A DNA stretch of 64,000 nucleotides, taken from the NCBI GenBank assembly GCA_947624965.1, contig CANQMN010000001.1:62001-126000 (forward strand). The letters are read 5' to 3'. Shown here piece by piece: positions 18,090-27,277 of the stretch. The notes under the pieces were generated by a model that ran no database searches, had not been told where the DNA came from, and saw only the letters and a program-made list of their open reading frames with translations. Each line of letters begins with the position of its first letter. Position 1 is the stretch's first letter. The DNA comes from an uncultured Clostridia bacterium (GTDB lineage Bacteria; Bacillota; Clostridia; Christensenellales; Borkfalkiaceae). Position numbers and translations under genes: made by a program.

Positions 18090-19145
18090 TTACAAAATTA
18101 CGAGGTTTCGCTCCGTCTTTTTCATGAAGGAAACCGTCTTTCCGTCTTTGAGCGTTACGCTGTCCTCGATGCGGATGCCGAACTTCCCCGCAAGGTAGAC
18201 ACCCGGCTCGTCCGAGAACACCATGCCGTCCGTGAGCACGTCCTCCGAGCGCACCGAAAGGTAGGGCGCTTCGTGGACGAGCAGCCCGATCCCGTGCCCG
18301 AGCGAATGGGTGAACAGACCGTCCAGCCCGTGTTCGCGCAGAACGCCGCGGGCGAGTTCGTCCGCCTCCCGCCCCGTCATGCCCGAGACGAGCTCCTCCT
18401 TCACGCGCTCGTGCGCGGCGAGCACGCAGGCATAAGCCTCTTTGAACTCCCCGTGCTTGCCGTCGTCCCCGAAGAGAAACGTGCGCGTGCAATCCGAACA
18501 GTACCCCTCGAATTTACAGCCGAAATCGATAAGCACGGCGTCGCCGAATTTGAGTTTCCGTGCCCCCGTCTCGTGATGGGGCACGCTCCCGTTTTCCCCG
18601 AACGCGACGATGGTGTCGAAGGATACGCCGTCTGCGCCCCGCGCCCGCATCTCGTATTCGAGGAGCGCGGCGGCTTCGCGCTCCGCCATGCCCTCTTTGA
18701 GCGCGGGCATCAGCCGCAGGAGCGCCTCCTCCGCGATGTCGCATGCGCGGGCGATGCGGGCGATCTCCTCCGCGGATTTCACCGCCGCCGCGCGCGCCAA
18801 AACGGGCATGCAGTCCGTAAGTTCGTGCCCCGCCGCCTTCAAGGCGAGATAGCGTTCCGCCGAGACGTAGGGAAAGGGAACGGCGAGCTTGCGGTATTCC
18901 TTCGCGAGCGCGAGCGCGGTCTTTTCCCCGCCGAGCACGACCTCCGTGCCGCTGCCGCGGAGCGCGCGTTCCGCCGCCTCGTAGTAGCGCGCGTCGACGA
19001 CGAAGCGGCACCGCGCGCCGTCGAGCAGGACAAAGCCGTCCGTCGTATAAAAGCCCGTGAGATATCTGCGGAGAAAGTCGCTCTCGATCAGGAGCGCATC
19101 CGCCTCGGAGCCTGCATATATCTTGCGCAATTTCTCCGCGATCAT
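18090..19145 (-). CDS. Xaa-Pro aminopeptidase/dipeptidase (M24B)
   Basis: 351-residue metallopeptidase cleaving X-Pro bonds. An N-terminal creatinase-like domain (1-125) is followed by the pita-bread domain with the five metal ligands visible in [20 protein letters not shown] (two Asp), SLGHGIGL (His), FSDEPGVY (Glu) and IRIEDSV (Glu). Located directly upstream of efp, as in many Firmicutes. The ATG at 19145 has no ribosome binding site; instead a near-perfect promoter ends 6 nt before it, pointing to leaderless translation. Confidence 0.93.
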   Translation of the reverse strand: MIAEKLRKIYAGSEADALLIESDFLRRYLTGFYTTDGFVLLDGARCRFVVDARYYEAAERALRGSGTEVVLGGEKTALALAKEYRKLAVPFPYVSAERYLALKAAGHELTDCMPVLARAAAVKSAEEIARIARACDIAEEALLRLMPALKEGMAEREAAALLEYEMRARGADGVSFDTIVAFGENGSVPHHETGARKLKFGDAVLIDFGCKFEGYCSDCTRTFLFGDDGKHGEFKEAYACVLAAHERVKEELVSGMTGREADELARGVLREHGLDGLFTHSLGHGIGLLVHEAPYLSVRSEDVLTDGMVFSDEPGVYLAGKFGIRIEDSVTLKDGKTVSFMKKTERNLVIL

Positions 19146-19151
19146 GGTTCC

Positions 19152-19180
19152 ATTATACCAAATAAGGCGCCGTTCGTCAA
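19152..19180 (-). promoter_or_regulatory. Promoter of pepP-efp giving a leaderless transcript
   Basis: Minus-strand TTGACG (19175-19180), 17-nt spacer, TATAAT (19152-19157) with an extended TGG before it. Six bases separate the -10 from the ATG, so the usual start point (seventh base) would be the A of the start codon. Confidence 0.8.
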
Positions 19181-19211
19181 CGGTTTTCCGAAAGAAAGCG
19201 GAGACGATCGT

Positions 19212-20066
19212 CTACGAGCCGCACGCCGCCTCGTACATCCGTTTCATCGCGAGCGCGTCGTCCGCCTGCGTGCCGTCCGATTCCGAGACGATATACGGCT
19301 CCAAGCGGAGCGCGCAGAGCGTCTCCGCGAGCGGCTCGAAGGAGGGTCCGAACACGTCGTCCGCAAACGTGAGGTGGCAGATCTCCCCCTTCGCGCCGTA
19401 GCGGATCTTGGAAAAGTGCACGTGGAAGTGCTTCATGCGCTCGTAGCCGAGCCGTTCGATCATATATTCCAGCCGCACGCGGTAGTCCTGCGCCGTCTTC
19501 AAGCTGCCCTGTTCCCGCGCGTTCACGTGCCCGAAGTCCACGCAGGGCGTATACACGGGGTCTATTTCGCAGAACGCCGTGACTTCCTCCACCGTCCCGA
19601 TCTGGGCGAGTTTGCCCATCGTCTCGGGACAGACGATCGCGTCCTCCATGCCGTTTTCGTACAGGAGATCGCGGAGCCGCTTCAAACGGTCGGCTGTGCG
19701 CGCCACGGCGGCTTCCCGCGTGTCCTTCCCCTGCGCCGCAGGATGAAAGACGCACCGCCGCCCGCCCATCGCCTTGACCATGCGGACGCTGTCCAGCACA
19801 TAGCCGTACGATTTTTCCGCCATCTCTTCGTCGGGATTGGCGAAATTGACGAAGTAGGGCGCGTGGACGGAGATCTCCACGCCCGCCCCGCCGAACGCGT
19901 CGCGCAGGGAGCGCGCCTTCGCCTCCGTCATGCGGACGCCCCGCCCGAAGGAATATTCAAAGCAGTCGAGCCCCATCTTTTTCACGAAGTCCGCCGCTTC
20001 CTCGGTGTGCTCGTGCCCCTCCGCATAAAAGCGTTCGCAGTTTCCGCTCGGTCCGAATTTTATCAT
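19212..20066 (-). CDS. TIM-barrel protein, AP endonuclease family 2 (endonuclease IV-like)
   Basis: 284 residues with the xylose-isomerase-like TIM barrel. Segments fitting the Nfo metal site are VSVHAPYFVNF-like (EISVHAPYFVNFAN), CVFHPAA, IVCPETMGK, CVDFGHVNA and HFHVHFSK. A trinuclear zinc site would make it an AP endonuclease, but the sequence is divergent and sugar isomerase/epimerase activity cannot be excluded. Start at 20066 follows GGGAGAA and overlaps the ribF stop (ATGA). Last gene of the rimP operon. Confidence 0.72.
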   Translation of the reverse strand: MIKFGPSGNCERFYAEGHEHTEEAADFVKKMGLDCFEYSFGRGVRMTEAKARSLRDAFGGAGVEISVHAPYFVNFANPDEEMAEKSYGYVLDSVRMVKAMGGRRCVFHPAAQGKDTREAAVARTADRLKRLRDLLYENGMEDAIVCPETMGKLAQIGTVEEVTAFCEIDPVYTPCVDFGHVNAREQGSLKTAQDYRVRLEYMIERLGYERMKHFHVHFSKIRYGAKGEICHLTFADDVFGPSFEPLAETLCALRLEPYIVSESDGTQADDALAMKRMYEAACGS

Positions 20067-20923
20067 CTTATGTTCTCCCTCAACCGTTCGATGTCGCGGC
20101 GGAGCTGTGCCGTCAGCGCCTCCGCGGAACCGAACTTTTGTATCCCGCGGAAAAATTCCTCGGGGTAAATGCGCACCGTTTCGCCGTACAGATCGCCCGA
20201 AAATCCGTCCAAATACGCCTCGACTTTCCGCTCCTCCACGCCGAACGTGGGGCGCGCGCCGACATTGACGATGCAGGGATAGTTCCCCCGCGGCGTCTCC
20301 GCATATCCGCCGTACACGCCGTCGGGCGGCAACAGCTTTTCGGGGGGCGCGGAGAGATTGAGCGTGGGGAAGCCGTACGAGCGTCCCACCGCGCGCCCGT
20401 GTTCCACGGCGCCCTGTATGAAATAGCCGTACGCAAGCGCGCGCGCCGCGCGCAAGTCCCCCCTCCCGAGCAGTTCCTTCATCATGGACGCGGAGATCTT
20501 TTCCCCGCCCGTCCGCACGACGGGAAGCGTAGAGACTTCGCACTTCGCATAGCGTCCGAGAAGTTCGGGCGTGCCCGCGGCGTCCCTGCCGAAGCGGAAA
20601 TCCTCCCCGCACAGCACCGCCCGCGCCGCGACGAGGGAGAACAGCTTCTCCGCGAACGCCGCGGCGGGCATCGCGCGCGTCTCCTCGCCGAAAGAAATTT
20701 CGCAGACGGCGGAGACGCCCGCCCGCGCAAACACGACGCGCCGCTCTTCGCGCGTGAAGAGTTGCCGCCCCTTGCCCCCGTAGATCGTCGTGAGCACGAC
20801 GGGCAGTCCCGTCTCCTTCGCCGCCGCGAGCAGTTTCATGTGCCCCGCGTGCAATCCGTCGAAGCCGCCTAAAACGAGCGCGCACGGCGTTTCGTACGCC
20901 GCGCCGAAAGGGAAGGTCAGCAC
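20063..20923 (-). CDS. ribF: Bifunctional riboflavin kinase / FAD synthetase
   Basis: Makes FMN and FAD from riboflavin. The N-terminal nucleotidyltransferase domain has LGGFDGLHAGHMKLL and later ISASMMKELL; the C-terminal kinase has SYGFPTLNL and YGGYAETP...CIVNVGARPTFG. 286 residues. It starts with GTG at 20923, 7 nt inside truB, with GGAG eight bases upstream. The truB-ribF order is standard for this operon. Confidence 0.94.
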   Translation of the reverse strand: MLTFPFGAAYETPCALVLGGFDGLHAGHMKLLAAAKETGLPVVLTTIYGGKGRQLFTREERRVVFARAGVSAVCEISFGEETRAMPAAAFAEKLFSLVAARAVLCGEDFRFGRDAAGTPELLGRYAKCEVSTLPVVRTGGEKISASMMKELLGRGDLRAARALAYGYFIQGAVEHGRAVGRSYGFPTLNLSAPPEKLLPPDGVYGGYAETPRGNYPCIVNVGARPTFGVEERKVEAYLDGFSGDLYGETVRIYPEEFFRGIQKFGSAEALTAQLRRDIERLRENIR

Positions 20924-21750
20924 AGCTTTTTCTCCGCCTTCGCGAAGCCCTCCGTCACGCGGACGAGCCCGTAAAACCCGCCCCCATAATAGAATTTATA
21001 CAGTCCGTCCTCCCTGTCGCAGGGGACGCTCTGCCCCTGCAAAAGGCGGGGATCGCCGCTCTCGAACACGGGGAAGGGAATGACCTCGTCCACGGGAATG
21101 AGATAGCGCTGTGCATTCTCGGGCGTGAACGCGCCGAGCCGCACCGCCGTCTCCTCCGTGAAAACGCCGCTCGCCGTCCGTTTGAGCGCGCTCATATACG
21201 CGCCCGTGCCGAGCGACGCCCCCAAATCGCGCGCGAGCGAACGGATATACGTTCCGCTCCCGCAGACGATCTCGAACGCGTATTCCCCCGGCGCGGTCTC
21301 GCCGAGGAGGCGGAAGGAGCCAACGCGCACCTTCTTCGCCGCAAGCTCGAACTCCGCGCCGCGCCGCGCGAGCCGATACCCTCGCAGCCCGTTCACGCTC
21401 ACCGCGCTGTATTTGGGCGGGACCTGCATGATCTCCCCCGTGAGCGCGGGAAGCGCCGCTTCGATCTCCGCGGCGGAAGGGACCCTGCCGCAGGGAACGG
21501 GCGTCCCCTCGCGGTCCAGCGTCTCCGTCGTATAGCCGAAGCGAAAGCGCGCGAGATAGCGCTTGTCTTTGCCGAGAAAATAGTTGAAGAGGCGGGTCGC
21601 ATTGCCCACCCCCACGGGAAGCACGCCCTCCGCGAGCGGATCCAACGTGCCCATGTGTCCGCAAGGTACGGAAAAGAGCCGCTTCAATCGGTTGACGCAA
21701 TAGGCGGAAGAGACGCCCTCTTCCTTGTAAACGTTCACGAATCCCGTCAT
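20917..21750 (-). CDS. truB: tRNA pseudouridine(55) synthase
   Basis: Catalyses pseudouridine formation at tRNA position 55. The catalytic Asp37 lies in HMGTLDPLAEGVLP; further family segments are KRYLARFRFGYTTETLD, QVPPKYSAVSVNG and CGSGTYIRSLARDLG. The C-terminal extension is short. 277 residues. Lies 1 nt after nrnA. Confidence 0.95.
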   Translation of the reverse strand: MTGFVNVYKEEGVSSAYCVNRLKRLFSVPCGHMGTLDPLAEGVLPVGVGNATRLFNYFLGKDKRYLARFRFGYTTETLDREGTPVPCGRVPSAAEIEAALPALTGEIMQVPPKYSAVSVNGLRGYRLARRGAEFELAAKKVRVGSFRLLGETAPGEYAFEIVCGSGTYIRSLARDLGASLGTGAYMSALKRTASGVFTEETAVRLGAFTPENAQRYLIPVDEVIPFPVFESGDPRLLQGQSVPCDREDGLYKFYYGGGFYGLVRVTEGFAKAEKKLC

Positions 21751-21751
21751 A

Positions 21752-22717
21752 TCATTCCAGATATTGCGAAACGGCGTAGCGAAGGCGGTCGATCGCCTCC
21801 TCCTGTTCGCCGAACACCATACAGCCGGAGGCGAGCACGTGCCCCCCGCCGCCGAACGTAGCCGCGATGCGGTTGACGTCCGCCTTTCCCTTGGAGCGGA
21901 AGGAGACCTTATATTGCCCCTCCTTCACTTCGAGCAGGCAAAGGCTCACTTCGACGGGCTCGACGGTGAGCGCAAAATCCACGATGCCCTCCGTATCGTG
22001 CTGTTTGAGACCGTATTGCCGCAACTGCGCGGCAGTTACGAGCGCGACGGCGAGACGGTCGTCCAGAAAATAGCGCAGGCGGGAGATGACTTCCGCATAC
22101 AGCGCGGAGCGCGCCTTGCTCTGTTTTTTGAACACCTCGTATGTGATCTTTTGCAGATCCGCGCCCGCGTCCACCGCGCGCGCCGCGGCGCGGAGGGTGT
22201 CGCCGTCCACGTCGCCGTGCGTAAATCCGCCCGAATCGGTCACCATGCCCATGAGGAGCGCGGTCGCGATCTCCCCGTCCTGCTCCACGCCCATTTCGGC
22301 GATGAGCTCCGCGATGTTCTCGCAGTTGCTCGCCTTTTCGCGGACGAAGTTATAGCCGCAATAGCGCGGATTGGAGACGTGATGATCGAGATTGAAGGTA
22401 AGTTTACCCTTCCGCGCGCCCTTTAAGAAGGTCTTTTTCAGTTCGCCCAGCCGCTCCTCGTCGCTCGCGTCCACGCAGATGTACGCCTCCGCGTCCAACG
22501 TGGGCGCGCGGAGGATCGCGCGGGCGGGGGGAAAGAAGAGGAACTTTTCGGGGATCTCCCCCTCGTTCACCACCTGGCTTTCGATCCCCGAAAGAGAAAG
22601 AGCGCGATGAAGCGCCAGCGCGCTCCCGATGGTGTCCCCGTCGGGGCGCATGTGCGTAAAGATCACCGCGCTCTTGATGCGCGCGAGCGCGCATGCGATT
22701 TCCCGAAGCGTATTCAT
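21752..22717 (-). CDS. nrnA: DHH-family nanoRNase / pAp phosphatase
   Basis: Degrades very short RNAs and pAp or cyclic-dinucleotide products. DHH domain: THMRPDGDTIGSALAL, CVDASDEER, NLDHHVSNPRYCG and VTDSGGFTHGDV give the Mn ligands. DHHA1 domain with GGGGHVLASG at the C-terminus. 321 residues from ATG 22717, overlapping the rbfA stop (ATGA). The rbfA-nrnA-truB order is conserved in Firmicutes. Confidence 0.93.
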   Translation of the reverse strand: MNTLREIACALARIKSAVIFTHMRPDGDTIGSALALHRALSLSGIESQVVNEGEIPEKFLFFPPARAILRAPTLDAEAYICVDASDEERLGELKKTFLKGARKGKLTFNLDHHVSNPRYCGYNFVREKASNCENIAELIAEMGVEQDGEIATALLMGMVTDSGGFTHGDVDGDTLRAAARAVDAGADLQKITYEVFKKQSKARSALYAEVISRLRYFLDDRLAVALVTAAQLRQYGLKQHDTEGIVDFALTVEPVEVSLCLLEVKEGQYKVSFRSKGKADVNRIAATFGGGGHVLASGCMVFGEQEEAIDRLRYAVSQYLE

Positions 22718-23073
22718 TGTTCTTCCCTGTGTAATTTCGCCAAAAGTCCGTCCATCTTCGAGCCGTATTCCATACTGCCGTCGCGGATGAAGGTGAGAAC
22801 GGGCACCGTGCGCTGGCGCATGACGCGCGCAAGTTCGCGGCGGATAAAGCCCGCGTTCTCCTGCAAAAGCGCGAACGTGCCGTCTGCCGCGGCGTCGTCC
22901 TGCGCGTAGACGCTGACGTAAATTTTCGCCGTTTTCAAGTCGGGCGCGACGTCCGCCTCCGTGATGCTCACGATCCCCGAGAGGCGGGGCTCCCGATCCT
23001 TCAACGCGCCCGCGACGATGGCGGAGATCTCGCGGCGATATTCGCTGTCCAGCCGTTCCGTCCGCTTCGTCAT
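22714..23073 (-). CDS. rbfA: Ribosome-binding factor A
   Basis: Small KH-type protein needed for late 30S maturation and cold growth. 119 residues; recognisable segments are RTERLDSEYRREISAIV at the start, VSITEADVAPDLKTAKIYVS in the middle and RTVPVLTFIRDGSMEYGSK near the end. The start at 23073 overlaps the infB stop (ATGA). Confidence 0.93.
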   Translation of the reverse strand: MTKRTERLDSEYRREISAIVAGALKDREPRLSGIVSITEADVAPDLKTAKIYVSVYAQDDAAADGTFALLQENAGFIRRELARVMRQRTVPVLTFIRDGSMEYGSKMDGLLAKLHREEQ

Positions 23074-25571
23074 GCCTCTTTGATCTCCTCGACGAGATAG
23101 CATTCGATGAAGTCTCCCACGTGGATCTCGTTGAATCCCTCGATGGCACAGCCGCATTCGAGCCCCGCGGCGACTTCCTTCACCTCGTCCTTATAATGTT
23201 TGAGCGTTTTGGCGTTGCCCTCGATAAAGAGCACGTTGTCGCGGTAAATGCGGAGTTTTCCGCCCCGCACGAGCCGCCCTTCGGTTACGAAGCAGCCCGC
23301 GACCGTCCCCACGCCCGTGATGTTGAACGTCTGCTTGACTTCCGCCTTGCCCATATAGACCTCGCGGAACTTGGGCGCGAGCATGCCTTTGAGCGCCGCC
23401 TCCATGTCGTCGATGAGTTCATAGATGATGCGGTACTGCCGCACGTCTACATGACTGCGCTCGGCGAGCTGTTTCGCCTTGGCGTCCGGACGCACGTTGA
23501 AGCCGATGATGACGGCGTTCGCGCTGTCCGCAAGGGAGACGTCGCTCTCCGTGACCGCGCCCGCCGCCGCGTGGATGACCTTGACCCGTACTTCTTCGTT
23601 GCCGAGCTTTTCGAGCGCGCCGCGCACCGCCTCCACGGAGCCCTGCACATCTGCCTTGACGATGATTTTGAGCTCCTTCATCTCCCCTTCCGCGACCTGT
23701 TTGAACACGTCGTCGAGGGTAACTTTCGCCGTCTCCTTGATCATGGACTCGCGCTCGCGGTTCTTGCGCTCCTCCAATACCTGCTTCATGAGGGACTGTT
23801 CCACGGCGAAAATGGAGTCTCCCGCGCCGGGGACGTCTTCCAGCCCGAGCACGGAGACCGCCATGGAGGGACCCGCCTCCTTCACCGTTCTGCCCTTGTC
23901 GTCGATCATGGCGCGCACGCGCCCCGCCGTCGTGCCCGAAATGAGGTTGTCGCCCGTGCGGAGCGTCCCGTTCTGCACGAGCACGCTCGCCATGGGACCC
24001 TTCCCCTTGTCCAGCTTCGCCTCGATGACGACGCCGCGGGCGGGCGCGGCGGGATCCGCTTTGAGCTCCTGCATCTCCGCCACGAGGTCGATGCTTTCGA
24101 GAAGTTTCTCCACGCCCTCCCCCGTCTTTGCCGAGACGGGCACGACGATGACGTCGCCGCCCCATTCCTCGGGGACGAGATCGTATTTCATGAGCCCCTG
24201 CTTTACCGCGTCGGGGTTGATGTGCGGCTTATCCATCTTGTTCATCGCAACGATGATGGGCACGTTCGCCGCCTTCGCGTGGTCGATGGCTTCCACCGTC
24301 TGCGGCATGATGCCGTCGTCCGCCGCGACGACGAGGACGACGATATCGGTAACTTTCGCGCCGCGCGCCCGCATCGCGGTGAACGCCGCATGTCCGGGCG
24401 TATCGATGAACGTGATGCGCTTGCCGCCGCCGAACGTAACGGTGTATGCGCCGATGCTCTGCGTGATGCCGCCCGCTTCCCCCGCCGTAACGTTGGACTT
24501 GCGGATATAGTCGAGGAGGGAGGTCTTGCCGTGGTCTACGTGCCCCATCACGGTAACGACGGGCGCGCGCGTTACGGCGTTCGCCTCGTCGACCGCGCCG
24601 TGCGTCTCGAAGAGCGCTTCCTCCGCCGTCTTTTCGGGTTTGTATTCGAGGTCGATGCCGAGTTCCAATGCGATGAACGCGGCGTTGTCGTAATCCACCG
24701 ATTCGTTCACCGTCTTGGTAACGCCCTCGCGGAACAGCCGCTTTACGATCTCCGTCGCGGAAATGCCGAGCTTTTCGGAGAGCGACTTGATGGGGATCTC
24801 CTTGCTCGTTACGACGGCGTGGTCGATCTTAACGATCTGCGTCTCTTTGCGCGCCCCCTTCTTCCCGAAGCGCGCCTTTCTGTATCCGCTCTCCTTGTCG
24901 AAGTCGCCGATATCCGCGCCCTGCTGGCGTTGGAGCGCCCGCTTGTTGACGGGGCGGCGTTCGGTGAACGTCTTGTTGTCGTATTTTTTCCCGCCCGCAA
25001 AGCTCTTTTTGGGAAGGGTGGGGGGAGGAGGCGGCGGCGCGACGGCGGGACGGACGGGACGCGGCGTCTGCGGACGCGCGCCCGTTCCCGTTGCGGGACG
25101 GGGCGTATAGCTCGGTCTCGCGCCGCCCTGCGGGGCGCGCGCGGCGGGATTGGTATAGGAACGGTTGGGCGCGGCGGGCTTGCGCTCCGCGGCGGGACGG
25201 AATACCGGTCTCTCCGCGGGACGGGGCGTCGCCGCAGGCGCCGCGGGCGCCGCGGCGGGAGCGCTCTCGCGCGGCGGTTCCTCGGGCACGGGCGCCGGTG
25301 CGGCAGCCTCCGCTTTCGCCGCCTCCGCCGCCAGCCGTTCCGCCTCGATGCGTTCCTGCTCCCTTCGCGCCTCTTCGTAGGCGCGCGCCTCCTCTTCGCG
25401 GCGGCGCGCTTCCTCCTCTTCGCGCTTGCGAAGCGCGACGGCTTCGAGCTCGTTCAACTTTTTGAGAAGTTCGCCCAGCTGCCGCTCGCTTGCCGCGACC
25501 GACTTTTGCAGCGCGCCGATCTCATCCGCTTTCAGAAGCCCGCTCAATTTTTCGATATTCTCGTATGCCAT
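23070..25571 (-). CDS. infB: Translation initiation factor IF-2
   Basis: GTPase that delivers initiator tRNA. 833 residues: an N-terminal charged coiled coil (20-90), a Pro/Ala/Arg-rich disordered linker (90-185), an IF2N domain (IPIKSLSEKLGISATEIVKR, about 259-278), then the G domain with GHVDHGKT (343-350), DTPGH and NKMD, followed by domains II-IV. The proline-rich linker includes a run of six Pro and is lineage-specific. Start at 25571 with GAGGAAGT upstream. Confidence 0.97.
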   Translation of the reverse strand: MAYENIEKLSGLLKADEIGALQKSVAASERQLGELLKKLNELEAVALRKREEEEARRREEEARAYEEARREQERIEAERLAAEAAKAEAAAPAPVPEEPPRESAPAAAPAAPAATPRPAERPVFRPAAERKPAAPNRSYTNPAARAPQGGARPSYTPRPATGTGARPQTPRPVRPAVAPPPPPPTLPKKSFAGGKKYDNKTFTERRPVNKRALQRQQGADIGDFDKESGYRKARFGKKGARKETQIVKIDHAVVTSKEIPIKSLSEKLGISATEIVKRLFREGVTKTVNESVDYDNAAFIALELGIDLEYKPEKTAEEALFETHGAVDEANAVTRAPVVTVMGHVDHGKTSLLDYIRKSNVTAGEAGGITQSIGAYTVTFGGGKRITFIDTPGHAAFTAMRARGAKVTDIVVLVVAADDGIMPQTVEAIDHAKAANVPIIVAMNKMDKPHINPDAVKQGLMKYDLVPEEWGGDVIVVPVSAKTGEGVEKLLESIDLVAEMQELKADPAAPARGVVIEAKLDKGKGPMASVLVQNGTLRTGDNLISGTTAGRVRAMIDDKGRTVKEAGPSMAVSVLGLEDVPGAGDSIFAVEQSLMKQVLEERKNRERESMIKETAKVTLDDVFKQVAEGEMKELKIIVKADVQGSVEAVRGALEKLGNEEVRVKVIHAAAGAVTESDVSLADSANAVIIGFNVRPDAKAKQLAERSHVDVRQYRIIYELIDDMEAALKGMLAPKFREVYMGKAEVKQTFNITGVGTVAGCFVTEGRLVRGGKLRIYRDNVLFIEGNAKTLKHYKDEVKEVAAGLECGCAIEGFNEIHVGDFIECYLVEEIKEA

Positions 25572-25587
25572 ACTTCCTCTTTCCTTG

Positions 25588-25890
25588 TCATTCTTTATTC
25601 CGAGCTTCCCCGCCGAGCAAGCCGAAAACGGCTTTCGCGAGGTTTTCCTCTCTCACGGCGGCGAGCACACAGCCCTGCCGCGCGACGAGTTCCCCCAAAT
25701 CTTCGCAAAATACGAGCGGACATGAGAGCCGCGCCGCGATCTTTTCGATCTCCTTGCGCGAATTTTTTCCCACGGCGGCGTCTGCGACGAGAAGGTCGCA
25801 CCGTTTGAGCGCCGCCGCCGCGTTCACCCCGAGCGTGAGTTTGCCCGCGCGCTTCGCGAACCCGAAATAGGCGGCGAGCTTATTTCTCAC
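25588..25890 (-). CDS. L7Ae/L30e-type ribosomal-like protein YlxQ
   Basis: 100-residue RNA-binding protein of the kink-turn family, standard neighbour between ylxR and infB. N-terminal YFGFAKRAGKLTLGVNAA is the family hallmark. Start is GTG at 25890 with GAGGAG seven bases upstream, inside the ylxR 3' end (11-nt overlap). Confidence 0.88.
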   Translation of the reverse strand: MRNKLAAYFGFAKRAGKLTLGVNAAAALKRCDLLVADAAVGKNSRKEIEKIAARLSCPLVFCEDLGELVARQGCVLAAVREENLAKAVFGLLGGEARNKE

Positions 25891-26152
25891 GGCAGAACTC
25901 CTCTTCCACCGCCGCGTACACCGCTTCGCTCACTTCCATCGAGAACGCGCGGTTGAGAAGGCGGTACTTCCGCAGTTTTTTCACGCACGCCTCGCTGTTG
26001 CACAGGTACGCGCCGCGCCCCGGGAGCTTCCCCGAAAAATCCAGACGGATCTCCCCTTCCGCGTTCTTGACGACGCGGAGCATCTCCCGCTTGGGTTTTT
26101 CCTCGCGGCAGGCGATGCAGGTGCGGAGCGGGATCTTCTTCGGCGCGGACAT
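25880..26152 (-). CDS. YlxR family RNA-binding protein
   Basis: 90-residue YlxR (DUF448). Family segments RTCIACREEKPKREMLRVV and GRGAYLCNSEACVKK are clear. In Clostridia the family has been tied to RNase P activity modulation and to transcription effects; the precise role is open. Start at 26152 follows GGAGG, two nt after the nusA stop. Confidence 0.9.
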   Translation of the reverse strand: MSAPKKIPLRTCIACREEKPKREMLRVVKNAEGEIRLDFSGKLPGRGAYLCNSEACVKKLRKYRLLNRAFSMEVSEAVYAAVEEEFCREK

Positions 26153-26154
26153 GG

Positions 26155-27246
26155 TTATTCCTCCGTCTGCCCCTCGGGCGCGGCGAGCTCGTCGAAGTTG
26201 AGCTTCTCCGCCGCCGATTCGCTCTTCACGTCGATCTTCCAGCCCGTAAGGCGGGCGGCAAGCCGCGCGTTCTGCCCGTCCCTTCCGATGGCGAGAGAGA
26301 GCTTTTCGTCCGGGACGACCGCGACCGCGGACTTCTCCGAGAGCTGCGTAACGGAGATGACCGTCGCGGGCGAGAGCGCCTTGGCGATAAATTCGAGCGG
26401 GTTCTCGCTCCACGGGATGATATCGATCTTCTCGCCGCCGAGCTCGGCGACGACGGCGTTCACGCGCGCGCCCTTGTTGCCCACGCACGCGCCGACGGCG
26501 TCCACGCGGGAATCCATGGAGGCGATCGCCATCTTGGTGCGGTGCCCCGCTTCGCGGGCGACCGCCTTCACGATGACGCTGCCCGCCTTGATCTCGGGGA
26601 CTTCCTCCTCGAAGAGGCGGGAGACGAGCCCCGAAGCGGCGCGGGAGACGAGCACCTGCGCGTTGCGGGTCCCGCTCTTCACGCGCTTGACGTATACCTT
26701 GATCCTGTCGCCCGCGATGTACTTTTCGCCGGGGACTTGGTCCTGCGGGAGCATGAGCCCCTCGATCTGCCCCTTTCCGAGCTCGATGTACACGTTTTTC
26801 ATGTCCACTTTGCGGATGAGCCCGCTCATGAGCTCGCCCTCTTTATCCGAGAACTCGGACAGCGTGTTGTCGCGCTCGGTCTCGTGGATCTTTTGCAGGA
26901 TCACTTGCTTTGCCGTCTGCGCGGCGATGCGCCCGAAGTCCTTGGGAACGAACTCCTCGGAGAGCACGTCGCCGGGCTTCGCGCTCTTTTTGATCTTCTG
27001 CGCGTCGGCAAGCGTAATTTCCCCCTCCGCGGCGACGTCCCCCTCCACGACGGTGTGCGTAAGGAAGAACTTCATCGTACTCTTTTCGGGATTGAGACGC
27101 ACTTCCACGTTGCCCGTCTCCCCCGCGAACTGCTTTTTGCAGGCGGAAGCGAGCGCGCCCGAAAGCGCTTCGAGGAACGCCTCCTCGCTGATGCCCTTTT
27201 CCCGTTCGAGATCGGCGAGCGCCGCAAAGAAATCCTTGTTTACCAT
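26155..27246 (-). CDS. nusA: Transcription termination/antitermination factor NusA
   Basis: 363 residues: an N-terminal RNAP-binding domain (1-125), an S1 domain (SGLIRKVDMKNVYIELG, about 135-200), then two KH domains (VGACVGNKGARVNAVV and SLAIGRDGQNARLAARL). No C-terminal acidic repeats, as usual in Firmicutes. It follows rimP by 31 nt. NusA stimulates hairpin-dependent termination and could therefore feed back on the hairpin ahead of rimP (inference). Confidence 0.96.
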   Translation of the reverse strand: MVNKDFFAALADLEREKGISEEAFLEALSGALASACKKQFAGETGNVEVRLNPEKSTMKFFLTHTVVEGDVAAEGEITLADAQKIKKSAKPGDVLSEEFVPKDFGRIAAQTAKQVILQKIHETERDNTLSEFSDKEGELMSGLIRKVDMKNVYIELGKGQIEGLMLPQDQVPGEKYIAGDRIKVYVKRVKSGTRNAQVLVSRAASGLVSRLFEEEVPEIKAGSVIVKAVAREAGHRTKMAIASMDSRVDAVGACVGNKGARVNAVVAELGGEKIDIIPWSENPLEFIAKALSPATVISVTQLSEKSAVAVVPDEKLSLAIGRDGQNARLAARLTGWKIDVKSESAAEKLNFDELAAPEGQTEE

Positions 27247-27277
27247 GATATTAACTCCCGTACAATTATTTTTTCTT

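Noticed and set aside
23121-25808. Very long open frame on the plus strand opposite infB
   Set aside because: It mirrors infB codon structure in a GC-rich sequence, has biased composition (Arg/His/Leu-rich), no ribosome binding site, and the minus-strand frame is unmistakably IF-2.
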